From contig JAMSLZ010000001.1 of the NCBI GenBank assembly GCA_026027325.1, forward strand, positions 2,356,001-2,420,000: a DNA stretch of 64,000 nt, written 5' to 3'. The position numbers were made by a program, and so were the translations under genes. Below, piece by piece: positions 36,345-47,698 of the stretch. Each line of letters starts with the position of its first letter. The stretch's first letter is position 1. The stretch comes from Actinomucor elegans (taxonomy: Eukaryota; Mucoromycota; Mucoromycetes; Mucorales; Mucoraceae). The notes below the pieces were generated by a model that ran no database searches, was not told the origin of the DNA, and saw nothing but the letters and a program-made list of their open reading frames with translations.

Positions 36345-37996
36345 TCACAAATAAAAACTTACTTCTGGCTCATTATTCTTTAGTACCAGTCAATTCTCAA
36401 TTTAGTAGTATGTAGTATTCCTTGATCAAAGAGAAGAAAAGCTTTTAAACACTAGGCTAATGGAGGCTACAAACACACAAATGCCAGTGCAACAGTTGTT
36501 GAATAAAAGAATTAGAGTACATATGTTTTTTTTTTTAAAAAAAAAACGGAATAACCATTGAATATGGACAATGAAACCGATGCAGCGTCATCTTCTGAGA
36601 TGATCATTAGATTAAATTTCTATGGAATATATGTAATGTGTTGATAATCATTAAACGATATATATATATATATATATTATATTTTAGTATATTCATGTGT
36701 TAAATGCAACAATACATTATAGTCACAAAATGCTACCTGTCGCATGCGGACATTTGACCAAAATGGGTTGAAAGAGCTATAGTTCACCAGAATTTAAAAT
36801 GATTTACTGAAGAGTCATTAAATATAATACGTTGGCTGTACTTTACTTTAATCTAATAATTCTAGCATATGCAGTTGTTCATTATGAAGATTCAAGATTA
36901 AGTCAGAACCGGTTGAGAGATCAATAATAATAAACATGGAAAGTAGGATATTTTCTTTAAAAAAATTGTATCCACTTAATCCAAGGTACTGTGGAGTATA
37001 TGGAAGACGTTGCCGCATCTGTAACATAGTCATCCATCTAGGCCTACTTGCTTTCTTCTCTACTTTATCCCGGTGACAAACAGTAGCAACAACCTAACAC
37101 AAAAAACAAAAAAGATACCTGCTTCTTGGTTTTTCTCTTTTTCATATTCTTATTTTAAACTTATGTCATAATGTACTTGCCTTATAAACATCACCAATAC
37201 CTTAAAATGATACCTACTCTATTTTATTAACGGCTATTTCGATGGAGGATTACATCATTTGAATTGGGCAGGCGAACGTACACTTAGTATTTATTGCAGA
37301 GTGACGATATACAGAATTAGCATTGAATGTGCCGGAACCGCATTCTTTAAGCTCAATTCAAAGAATGAGCACCAATCCATGGGTGAAAATATTCCTTTCT
37401 CTTTACATGTTGCAATATGTTTAGACTCATTAATTAGCTTTTTCTTCTCAACTGTAGTATGTGCATTTTAAAACCCAATGTCACTGTCGTATTTCTTCCT
37501 ATCATATCATTTGTATCAACCATCTGTCTATTACATATTGTAGTATGACTACACATTTAAAACTTAAAGGGCCTTTTAGTATTACTAGACTACCATGTAG
37601 CATTCAAGGATTTGTCTTGGTTAGGTAAGCCAATCAATCCTCTCGCTGGATGTTATATTGTTAAAATGGCACGGCAATAGACTATTATAAGAGCAGGGCT
37701 ACTCATAGGTATGAATGAAAGGTATGCTTAATTACACCAAACAAACTCAATAGATATAAAAAAAAAGAACCTGTATTTTATCAAGACACTTTTCCATCTA
37801 GTAACAAGTTTCATTTCTTATTCTTTATTGATTCGATATTTACTGTTATCCATCAATCTATATTAAAGTACTTTAAAATTTTGATAGTTGCAATTAATAC
37901 AGATTTGCCATATGAAACTATGGATAACTTTAATGAAGACACTATTCAAAAGAACATTATGCGCATATATGTTTGTTTATTATTAAAAAAGATATT
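36345..37996. other. 1.65-kb intergenic region
   Basis: No supported gene. It includes a (TA)n run at 36659-36678 and short open stretches (36462 onward; 37220-37471) with protein-like reading but no continuing exon. Possible relics. Confidence 0.4.
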
Positions 37997-39193
37997 TTAT
38001 CGCGTAATGCCATTAGTTCTAATGTTCTGACGATGAGTCGGTAGAGCCATGTCATTTTCGCTCTTTGTTCTTCTCATAATACGACTCATCCTTCTAAACA
38101 AGGTATTATTCGGATTGGCAGTGGTAGTAGTGGTATTTGCTTTCTTGCTCTTTCGCATGGATCCGAACATGGACATGAACGACGAGTGTCTTCTTCGAAT
38201 CATTTGTTTCTGAGCGGGTGCTCCTCTATCGGCACAATTCAACCGATTTCTCGAATTGAGCAGTGATGATGAATCCTGTAACAATCGATCTTCTAATTCT
38301 TGCAACAGCTGCAACACCAGCACGGCTTCATCGCGCTGTTCAGGCGCTGCCTTGACCAATGCTTTGGCATGCTTCAACTCTTCCTCGTTTACTACTTTTT
38401 TCAGTTGCTGCATAGCCATCTGAGATCGCACCAACACTTGCAAACAAGCTACGCGGCGGTATTTGGCTGCCTGTAGCACAATTGATCCTGGTTTTGTCTT
38501 TTTACTGAGGCAATCCAAGAAATCACCACGCACACCAACATCCGCTTTGGCTTCCTCCACCATCCATTGTAAACTGTCACCCAAATCACCGTTGGCCAGC
38601 AAGGCAAAGATAGGCGATTTGTGTGAAGCGTCTGTTAGGTTGACATCCGCTCCATGTGAGACCAGTAGACGAATCGCTTCGTCAGGTGGATTGCAGAACC
38701 GTGCAGCGTAGTGTAAAGGTGTCCAGCCATCACCGTCGCGAGCATTGGGGCTGGCCTTATAATCGAGCAGTAGTTGAATGCATTGGAGGGGTTGAGGAAG
38801 GTGCAAAGAGACCATATGGATAGCTTGTACATTGTAAATGTTGCGTGCGCTAGCATCAGCACCGTTTTTGAGAAGAAGCTGTAAAATATCGTAAATGTGT
38901 GGAGGACGAGCGGAGATGGCAAGGTGTAGTAAGGTGCAATCGGTATCAGGGTCGCGCGTATTGAGTAGTGTAGGTAAAGGGATACTGCTGGTGTTTTGGT
39001 GGATATAGTATTGTAGAGCGGAAAGGTTGCCGGTTTGTGCTGCTTGCCAGATGGTAACGTCAGGTTTAGCGAGTTCTGGTTCTAAAAGTGAGTTTGGAAT
39101 TGATGGATTGAGAGTAGAGGGACTGAGCTCTGTATTGGTAGGAGGTTTGATATTGTTCAGTATGGCAAATGTACGCGATAGTATACTAGGCAT
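37997..39193 (-). CDS. ankyrin-repeat protein
   Basis: Single exon, 398 residues, minus strand. At least four ankyrin repeats span about 45-235: IWQAAQTGNLSALQYYIHQN, DCTLLHLAISARPPHIYDIL, NVQAIHMVSLHLPQPLQCIQ and GWTPLHYAARFCNPPDEAIR, then SPIFALLANGDLGDSLQWMV. A helical region follows (about 260-310), including LKHAKALVKAA. The C-terminus is basic and Ser/Thr-rich (RRRHSSFMSMFGSMRKSKK, RRMSRIMRRTKSEN) and may hold RRxS-type phosphorylation sites. No membrane segment. The partner is unknown; it is not obviously a paralogue of the other ankyrin gene. Confidence 0.82.
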   Translation of the reverse strand: MPSILSRTFAILNNIKPPTNTELSPSTLNPSIPNSLLEPELAKPDVTIWQAAQTGNLSALQYYIHQNTSSIPLPTLLNTRDPDTDCTLLHLAISARPPHIYDILQLLLKNGADASARNIYNVQAIHMVSLHLPQPLQCIQLLLDYKASPNARDGDGWTPLHYAARFCNPPDEAIRLLVSHGADVNLTDASHKSPIFALLANGDLGDSLQWMVEEAKADVGVRGDFLDCLSKKTKPGSIVLQAAKYRRVACLQVLVRSQMAMQQLKKVVNEEELKHAKALVKAAPEQRDEAVLVLQLLQELEDRLLQDSSSLLNSRNRLNCADRGAPAQKQMIRRRHSSFMSMFGSMRKSKKANTTTTTANPNNTLFRRMSRIMRRTKSENDMALPTHRQNIRTNGITR

Positions 39194-39597
39194 GTTGAAA
39201 TAAGTTCTGTAATAAAGAAAAGAAATGTAATAGCGAGATGAAAAGGAAATTTAATCAAACTAATACTGAGGCGATGTAACAAACAGGAGATTATGTTTCC
39301 GATCTTAGTTCAAATACTAATTGTATAGTACAATCAATAGTCTAATTTGTGATAATAATCATGATAGGCAACTGTTACTACTGATTTTTTTTTTTGTTTA
39401 TTTTACTTTTTGACAGTTCAAGCAAAGTTTTGAGAAAGAAGTGTCAGAGGCATATTTCATGAATTAACTATTCATACCCCGCGACCTCTCTGCTCTATCA
39501 TTGGACAAAATAGATGGCCAATTGAAATTAAGATTCAATAAACTATCGTGTTCTATGAACAGGCACTCTTTTCTTCTATCGATTTGTATAAAAAAAA
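39194..39597. other. divergent promoter region
   Basis: Between the ankyrin gene (minus) and Get4 (plus). It has short T/A runs; no gene seen. Confidence 0.5.
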
Positions 39598-40875
39598 ATG
39601 TCTAGTAAAGGATTGGAAAAGACCTTGGCAAAACTAAGAGATTCAGTTAATGCTGGAAATTATTATGAAGCGCAGCAAATGTATCGAACCGTTGCTAGAA
39701 GGTAAAACAAGAATTAAAAAGCATACCGCGTTTTTTTTTTCTTTTTTGCTAATTGATTACTAGGTACAATAAGCAAGCCAAGTACCAAGACACCATTCGA
39801 TTGCTTCATGATGGCGCTATTTTACTCTTGCAGCATAAGCAACATGGTTCTGGCTCTGATTTAGCTAATTATATGCTCGAGACTTATAAGCTTGCTCATA
39901 CTCCTGTTGATGAGACCTCATTAGGTAAGAAGTATAGAAGGTAATCCGAGAAATTTTATATATTCATTGCTATTTAGACCGCGTTGTTGAGATTTTGAGC
40001 CTTTTCCCTGCTACCGAAGTAGGGCGCAAGACATTTATTAGCAATGCTTTAAGGTACTTGTCCTCGAGCTGTATATCTATTATGTGATTCTAATTGATGA
40101 TTTGTAGATGGACAAAGGCAGAGGGTGAATATCCTGAAGGCGATCCCGAATTACACGATTATGTGGGCACTATGCTTTTCAATGGTAAGCATATGGGTTT
40201 ATGAAGGTGAAGGATTGACCACTAAAGCGTGTACATTCATAGAGAAGAAATACAACTTGGCAGAGGATCATTTATTAATGGGTACCGACCACAGTGCCGA
40301 ACTTATTGGTAAACTTGCTTACAACTGGGCCAGTGACGAGAATGTACAATGGAAGGGTGTTTATCTTGCTCGCATTGTCCTCCAGTAACGTACCTTGTTC
40401 ATTATCAACGCATATGTGTGTACTGATCCTTTATGATAGATATTTGGCCAATAAAGAAATCCATCATGCTACACTCGCCTACAAGAACTTTATTGCTGCT
40501 GGCCCTCAGCCTAGCGCTGCTGAATCTCAAGTGCGTCGCGCACCTGCTGACGCTCCTACACCTTTTGTCATCTATGCCGACCCTTGGATGAACTTTACAC
40601 AACTTCTCTTATTGACAGTACAACGAGGTGATTCTGCTGATCTATTTCGCGAGCTCAAGTCTAAATATGAAGGCTTGTATGGAAACGAAAACAATTTTGT
40701 GCAGCTCGTAGAAGATATTGGTCTGGAATTCTTTAATATTCCCAAACCAAGAAAGCAAGGTAATCTCATGCAAGATTTGATGGCAAATCTGTTTTCCGGC
40801 GGTGGTGGTGCCGGTGCTGGATTGCCTCAGCTAGGTGCGCCAACAGCTTCAAAATCGAGCGAAGACCTTGATTAG
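39598..40875 (+). CDS. GET4: Get4, tail-anchored protein insertion factor
   Basis: Cytosolic adaptor that joins Get5/Sgt2 to the Get3 ATPase, delivering tail-anchored proteins to the ER. Six exons: 39598-39701, 39764-39924, 39978-40053, 40108-40184, 40243-40384 and 40440-40875, giving 331 residues. An all-helical TPR-like solenoid is visible throughout, with characteristic blocks: GNYYEAQQMYRTVARRYNKQ, KYQDTIRLLHDGAILLLQH, GDPELHDYVGTML, YNLAEDHLLMG and NFTQLLLLTVQRGDSADLF. The C-terminus is Gly-rich and disordered (GGGGAGAGLPQLG). All introns are 53-62 nt and in frame. Confidence 0.92.
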
Positions 40876-41907
40876 TGTAATAATAAAATGCTTTGTTTGA
40901 ATATGAATTGCTTATTACTATACTGTTCTTGTGGTTGACTTTTCTTGTAATACCAGTGTATGAGTATGTTGGTGGTTTTATTGTGCTCATTGTGTATCAA
41001 TATTGAGGATAAGTGTGTATAGCAAGAGAATGTGAAAGTAGTACACGTTTATAATAATAAAGCAAATAATAAACTACCATCTACCACATTGCGTTAGAAG
41101 ACGAGTTTGTTTGCCCTATCCTTGATGGTTTGGTCCATTTTACCCCAGGCGTTTTTGGTCATTCAAAGTTTCGGCATAAAAGCTGGCGTGGAGGTGCTGT
41201 ATACTTAACAGTCTTCACTATCACAATATGCTTTCATTTGAAGGCTTCAAAATATGTGGCAGTTCATTCTGCACATGATGATGATAGAGTACTAGACCGA
41301 TGCGACATTTGATTGAGATCAATTGGAGCACATTGATCAATAGATTTTTAAAGTTAATAAGCTATATCAACTCTGGTTTAACGTTGCATTTATTTATTAT
41401 TATATGTTCAGTATAAAGTGCTATTTACATCTACTGGATTTATTATTTGATGGTAATTCAATAGTTATATTATAGTTTTGGGTTTAGTTACTTGTAAAAA
41501 TCTATTGATCCTAGTCAAATGTCGCATCGGTCTAGCACTTTATCATCATGTGCAGAATGAACTGTCATATATTTTGAAGCCTTCAAATGAAAGCACATTT
41601 TGATAGTGAAGACTGTTAAGTATACAGTACCTATCGAAAAAACTATATATGCAATATTGAAGCGTTGGTTCATTGCTGATTCTGGATTGAATAATGCCTG
41701 GAATAGACGAAATAAAGAAATAACTTTTAGTAATTTAAACAAAACCATTTATTATACTATCATCCTACAGATTTTATTGTTTTAGTATAGATGAACACAT
41801 TATAGATTTAAATAGTTTTAAAAGAAAGATTATATCTTTACAAAAGGTAGATAAATGCTGAATAGGAAGATTGTCAGCAGAAAGAAGCGTAATATAATTC
41901 AAGCGCT
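40876..41907. other. intergenic holding a foldback element
   Basis: No gene. It is dominated by the imperfect inverted repeat at 41194-41632. The apparent open frames here are the two arms read on opposite strands. Confidence 0.7.
41194..41632. repeat. foldback inverted repeat, two ~130-bp arms
   Basis: Left arm about 41194-41324, right arm about 41503-41632, inverted, with a spacer near 180 nt. The arms share long identical blocks (for example CTTAACAGTCTTCACTATCA, TTTCATTTGAAGGCTTCAAA and AGACCGATGCGACATTTGA on one strand) with scattered substitutions and small gaps. Read as protein, both arms give nearly the same peptide, which is a by-product of the inversion. The outline fits a foldback or MITE-like element. 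Confidence 0.85.
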
Positions 41908-42390
41908 TTAGTAGCGACGACGGAAAAGCCCCTCATCAAGCTCATCGCTTTCATTTTCGTTTTCATCTTCATCCTTAAGCTTTCCTTTGGTTGTAGTGCT
42001 AGGAACACTGCCAATAGTACTAGTAGCTGCTACAGCACGGCGACGGAAATGCTCCTCATCATTTTGCTCTTCGTCTTTGGTTTCGTTCTCATCCTCTTCA
42101 TCGAAACGATTGGCCTTAAAAGTGGTATCACTAGTAGGAGTGGCTTTTACAACAGGACCAGAAGTGGTATCAGCACGACGTTGCATTTTGTGGTTCGGTT
42201 TTCTGCGCGAGAGAGAAGCTCTTTTATCGAAAATTAATTGAAGACTGTTGTGTGCATTATTGGTATCCCCAGAAATTAAGGAACTGGCTGGAATAGTATC
42301 CTCACAGTTTGCAAATGAAGAGACCATTAACATAGTAGCAATCACACCGAGATAAACAATGTTGAGGCGCATATTATTGTATGTGTGCAT
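41908..42390 (-). CDS. secreted precursor with repeated Kex2-type cleavage sites
   Basis: Single exon, 160 residues on the minus strand. A signal peptide runs through LNIVYLGVIATMLMVSSFANC. The rest has no cysteine-knit domain. It carries dibasic and tribasic sites: DKR, SRR, QRRAD, FRRRAV and the terminal FRRRY. Two acidic, Asn/Glu/Asp-rich units each end in FRRR, and each carries an N-glycosylation sequon (NET, NES). This is the layout of Kex2-processed repeat precursors, which release small peptides. A second in-frame ATG (MRLNIV) gives 154 residues and could be the true start. TATA-like TATAAAAAG lies about 50 nt upstream. No family is recognised; function unknown. Confidence 0.68.
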   Translation of the reverse strand: MHTYNNMRLNIVYLGVIATMLMVSSFANCEDTIPASSLISGDTNNAHNSLQLIFDKRASLSRRKPNHKMQRRADTTSGPVVKATPTSDTTFKANRFDEEDENETKDEEQNDEEHFRRRAVAATSTIGSVPSTTTKGKLKDEDENENESDELDEGLFRRRY

Positions 42391-42438
42391 TATAGAGATT
42401 ATTTGATATGAAAGAAGATGAGTGAAGAAGACGCTAAT

Positions 42439-42447
42439 CTTTTTATA
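42439..42447 (-). promoter_or_regulatory. TATA box of the Kex2-site precursor gene
   Basis: TATAAAAAG on the minus strand, about 50-57 nt before the first ATG. Confidence 0.5.
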
Positions 42448-43425
42448 CAAAATGAAATAACGCCAAAGACTTTATATCTTGTTAGCATCTTTTCACTGTG
42501 GTTTCGTGCACTTTATGTCAGATTTGTTTATTTAAATGATACTGATAGTCCAAGTGAAACGAAAGGGGTAGATAGAAGAGTGTATAGTGGGCGCATATCA
42601 CCAAAAAAAAAAAAAAAAAAAAAAGTCTTCCTGCGACAAAACGAGTATTCAATATGTAAAAGTCAATTCTAAAGACTTATACCGTTAAAAAGTATCTAGA
42701 GACCTAAAGTAAATACAAGAAATCATATCGACATGATTTATACTATGAGTAATCTACTTGCAATTACTACTAATCAACAACTATGTCTACACAAAAGCTT
42801 AGATATGCAATGTTTACAACCACTGACTCTATTTATAATATTGGCGTAGTGTTTAGTTCTACACTACGTCTTCTTCGAAAATACCTCCGCTGTGTGCGCT
42901 TGTATATGATTATGTAGCATTCAACTGGTTCTTGGGCTACCATCGTGTAGTACGTGTTCTAGATACTTGGAAGTTCTTTACATTATGCGCGCCACAAAAA
43001 GAAAATGAAGTGCGCTCTATACATTCAAGATCTACCATAATATCCAAAACTTTGTTCTACAAACCCTTCATGACCTCCTTAAATGACACTCATCGATCTT
43101 AAGTCAAACTTGAAATTAAATGCAAGAGATATATGAAAAGTCTATCTAGACCAGGGGTGGCAGAAAAGTCAACTGAACAAGTCTAATAAGGTTGCAAGCT
43201 CCTCTTTTTTTTTTCTGCGTCCTATGTAAGGAACGGCATAAATGAAAAGAGTAAAGCATGTTTGTTTGTCAAGTCTTTGTAGCTGTAAATATCTATGCTG
43301 CAATACTTTTAAGATACCTAGATATCTATAATGTATTATTTGCCGGTCTATGAACAGTAAACATTCAAGTAGGTTCTAAAAGATACATGCAATTTATGTA
43401 AGCTAGTTTTAACGATCTTACATTA

Positions 43426-43492
43426 TTCGACCGATCCTAGTAAAATGTCACATTTGTTTGTAGAACATGTTTAAAATAACCTACTGTATATG
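43426..43492 (+). repeat. dispersed 75-bp repeat, copy
   Basis: TTCGACCGATCCTAGTAAAA, then TGTCACATTTG and AAAATAACCTACTGTAT: clear family order. Confidence 0.6.
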
Positions 43493-43894
43493 ATGGGGTT
43501 ATTATGTCGCTGAAAAATGATGAATATGCCGCACATTTACAGCTAAGAGTATATATACATTTCATGATGTGAGATCAAGTGATTGACAGATCACGGAATT
43601 TGATTACTCTTGCAAGTTTAGAATAAACTGTGGTATCTACTAGAAATATTATTTGACCGTAAGTATACTATACTATTGAATATAGATAATGCTTCAAGGA
43701 TGGTGTACTGTGCTCTCATCTTTCGGATAAACGCAGCCTTGTATTAAGGGATACCTTCAAGTAATCAAATAAATCGTACATGTGCCTGGACGCTTTTATC
43801 TTGGATATACTCCGGATTATTTATACAGAGATCATTATATAACATCCTTTATTAGTTTTTATCGTTGTGATAACTCCATCTACTTAGGAAGCGC

Positions 43895-45465
43895 TTAAGC
43901 AGCATTAACTTCCTCATTTTCTCTCTTCTTGAGAACCAAAGGTTCACCAGTAATACGACGCCACATATCATGAACATCCTCACAAACGGTTTCAAAGTGA
44001 GAAGTAGCATCATAAGAACGTGAGATGTAAACGTTATCCTGCTTACCATCCTCAATAGGGACCTCCAAGGGGGATTCATGAATAAATCTATGAAAAAAAA
44101 AAGAAACTAATAAGAACAAAACCAATCGACAGATATAACGCAACTTACACTTCTTGGATAGGGCCCAAAAGCTTCAAACCCTCCTTAATTTCTTCAGAAG
44201 GGTTGGAAGTCTCCACAATAGTAGAGACAATAGCCAAGTAGTAACCCTTGGCACAGACCATATGAGCATCGCTTACACAGGCGATGTAGATATCATGCTT
44301 ACGTCCGACTTGGCTTTGGGGAATAACAATTTGACAAGAATCACTGTCGTTGGTGCTGGGAATAGGATGTGTCAAAAGACAGATAGCACGCACAACAGAG
44401 CCAACCTTCTTCACGTTAAGAGGGGCATAAGAGGGATCACAGATGACCATCTTGGCTTTAACAACCTCGTCATTGGCCTTGACACCGATGACCTTTCCTT
44501 GGTCATTGTAAACCAATTCCTTTCCATCTGTATTTAACATATAAGTACCACCATAAACAGCAGAAAGTCTATCAAAAAAAAATCAGTATGTCATTACAAT
44601 AGACATTTTATCAGGTTTACCTAGCAAAGGCTTGAGGTAAATCACCAAGACCATAAAGAGGGTAGATATAAGGAGATTTACCATAACGAAGCACGGAAGC
44701 AGCGTATAGTCTAACTTTTTCAACAGTATCACGAGCAGTTTGATTAAGGTAGCTATCATCCAAATGAAGAGCCATAGCGTGACCGATGAACTCTTGTGTA
44801 CCAGCAGCCAAACCAAACTTTTTGAATACCTCGGTCATGGTGTTTTGATCAATATTAATGCCTTGATGAGTAGAAGGATCAGAATCTTTATAGCCTTCAG
44901 CCCAGACCAAAAAGCTCTTCATACGACGCTTCTCAAAAATACCCATCAATGGGGAAGAAAGAGCTTCTTGAGCATTAGCAGGCACTTTACACACGCGACC
45001 TCCACTGTAGACATAAGAGCCTGCAATTTGTTTGAATTCCAAATAACGAGTAACATCAGTATGGGTCAAGAAACGGACGATTTCACCATTGGCCATCATA
45101 AACTTGGGAATCAGATCAATGTTCCAGTCGCGATCACGACCTAAACTTTCAGGAGGGCTTTGACCTCTAAACTTGTTATAGAACTGAAGCCGACATTTAG
45201 CCCTTTTTTTTTCATATACATAATATATCATTAAAAAAAGTTGGTTTTTTTTTTTACCTGAGTCAAGTTTAAAGAGGCAGACTCGGCACCATAATAATCA
45301 TTACGGTCCATGTGCAAGACCTTTTTACCATCAACGGAAAGAAGACCAGACAAGATACACTCAGTCAAACCGGTACCTAAGACAATAACGTCGTATTCTG
45401 CATCCTAGTAAAAATACATCAACATGAGCATCATTGTTTGTTTTCTGCCATCATCATCTTACCAT
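43895..45465 (-). CDS. GDI1: Rab GDP-dissociation inhibitor (GDI)
   Basis: Extracts GDP-bound Rab GTPases from membranes and recycles them for vesicle traffic. Five coding exons on the minus strand: 45463-45465, 45258-45404, 44621-45183, 44149-44568 and 43895-44087, giving 441 residues, the family's usual length. Signature segments: [89 protein letters not shown] and [15 protein letters not shown]. The first coding exon contains only the ATG; the next begins GAT GCA GAA. All introns are GT-AG, 52-74 nt. Confidence 0.95.
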
Positions 45466-47698
45466 TTTATATGTTATTTGCTTTTCTTTACGATAAGAAA
45501 CAAAAAAAAAAGGTGGGCGAGTGGGAGCTGAGAATTATAATGAAAGTCCAGCCAAATTGCAATATGACGTGTGTTTCACACACTACGAGCGTATTTGCTA
45601 TCCAATCCGATACTATTCAATGGCCGAAAGCATGAATTAGTTTCTGGATTAACTAAAAGGGACCTTTACAATGTCAAATAAAACGCTTAATAAATATAGA
45701 TTAGCGTATAGGTTTACTGTGCTATACTAGATTTCCTATCAAAACACTCGTTCTCTTTGTGGTTATAAAGCAATTACTCTGATCTATAAGATAATAAACA
45801 ATCTGATACCAGTATGACGCATTCGACAAATGAAAGAGACCCATCAGATTGTATGTCGATAAATGACACTGATGCCGTGTCATAGAGTAGATGCTTAATA
45901 TGTTTATTATAAAAAGGAATCACCTTTATCAGTTACACATATTAAAGGACCGAAAGCAGGTTAGATTAGGCAGTCGACTCATTTTTCGTGGCATGAACTG
46001 ACTGCGATTCGATCAGATTTTTGAGTACTAAAATATTTCATGCGCAAAAGGCGTAATACGTAACTAAGCTGTATACCGAATAATATAAGGGCCACTTTAT
46101 ATCACCATATAGTTTCCTATGACATTGATATAAGCTGTATTTTGGCTTACAATTATTTAGCCACTTTTTCTTTTGTAGATAAAACATACAGCAAAAAATA
46201 TCACATTGTGATTTAGTTGGCATACAATACAACAACGCTTAAACCCGTACCTCAAAAAGGCCATTGACATCATAAAAAATTATGAAAGTATGCTATACCC
46301 TATCACATACGGTTAATTCCATTTTTACCGATTGTTGATATCGTAAATGATGCCAGTTTTACTACTGTTGCTGTGGTTGTTCAAGTCCTAAAAAAAAGAC
46401 CTAATAAACTTTGACCTCAATTTTAATAGTAATAAGGTGTCCATATACGCTTAAAACATTTGAACAGCGCTAATGTCAAACTTTAATAAAGGTTATCCGA
46501 ATCTATGGAGTTTTTAAGACAAAAGTCGATTTTTTTAAATAATTTAAAAATTCAATCATTATTTCAACAATGGATATTAAATATATACATATGTATATAT
46601 ATAATAGATACTATATTGGGCTCTTAATGGCAACTCATCTATTATACTTATCGATCATGCTTTAGAATGCATATACAACATTAAAAGATATGTCGGCGCT
46701 TGAAAAAGGCCCGTCTTTGCGAGTTTCTCAATAATCATCCCTATTAAACATTTCTAGATTTCTCAACCAATCTTGGTTTAATGTCACATTTATTTGCCTG
46801 GAACAGGTTTAGAATAGACAGCTGTATTCGATAGCTTATTATTTAACAAAAGTACAAAGGTTAGAGCAAATATGAATAACTGGCAATAAAATACATGCTT
46901 TTGTGTAATTCTTGACCAATATGGGTTTTCTATCTTTTTTGATGATTAATTGTAGTTGTCCAAAATAAACTTTTTTTTTTATTTATACTAGAATCTTTAT
47001 TAAAAAAGAGTGTATTTTGATAACAGCACTTACTTGAGCGTTATTTTGGGGAAAATAAGATTTTTGTGTCGATTAGCACCTGGTTCGACCCCTCAAAATA
47101 TAGATCATCCTGAAACTTCTGTCAAAATGCGTTTGCTACTCATGAAATCTTGTTTTTCTCTAGTAGTTAGTAAATCATATTATCCGCAAGTTTCTTAATA
47201 GAACAAGTCAAATCATAAACAGTGGGTTATCAAAAGTCCTCATTTTGAAAACGCCAGAAGTGGCCTTACCAGTTCTATAGACAGTTTTAGTTGCAAAGCA
47301 AAAGATATAAAAAATAAGGGTAATGGTGGAATAGCTATGAAACAAGACAGAAAATGTCAATGATGATGGACGAGTGTCTATGACGGATTGATTTAAAATA
47401 AAAGTAAATCAGCTCCAACAAGCATTGCTACACAAGTTTTGATTGGAAGATATACTACATATATTTACAATGCATATTCCGTTGATTCTGGTGTAATATG
47501 ACATGGTAACCGTTGTTCCATACCGAGTACAAAAGGATGCTCTGCTGACTCTGGCTGGATTTTTTAGAATCTAGATGTCTCGCGGTGTTTCATCGACCCT
47601 AGGAAGGGAAATTTTATAAAACAATCTTTGTGATTGTGTTTCAATCCTCTTTTGTTCGATTTCTTTAAAAAAAAGAAAATAAAAAAAGAAAAAAAAGA
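45466..47698. other. 2.2-kb intergenic region
   Basis: No supported gene. One repeat copy at about 46758-46835 and a weak one near 47478-47530. A GGTTCGACCCC string near 47079 is not part of a tRNA fold. Confidence 0.45.
46758..46835 (+). repeat. dispersed 75-bp repeat, copy
   Basis: TCTCAACCAATCTTGGTTTA, ATGTCACATTTATTTG, AGAATAGACAGCTGTAT: good family match. Confidence 0.6.

Larger units (their letters stand above)
42391..43894. other. intergenic
   Basis: No supported gene beyond the promoter above. It contains a 22-nt A run near 42602 and one copy of the dispersed repeat (about 43426-43492). Confidence 0.5.

Noticed and set aside
36462..36530. Short frame MEATNTQMPVQQLLNKRIRV recalling an Sm-like N-terminus
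   Set aside because: The expected Sm1/Sm2 motifs do not follow in any frame or after any plausible intron.
37220..37471. Protein-like frame (YFDGGLHHLNWAGE)
   Set aside because: No ATG in frame, no continuing exon and no recognisable domain; kept only as a note on possible relics.
41130..41748. Two opposite-strand open frames with nearly identical peptides
   Set aside because: They are the two arms of one inverted repeat read on opposite strands, not two related genes.
47070..47100. GGTTCGACCCC string like a tRNA B box
   Set aside because: The flanks do not pair into a T-arm or acceptor stem, and no A box lies at the right distance.
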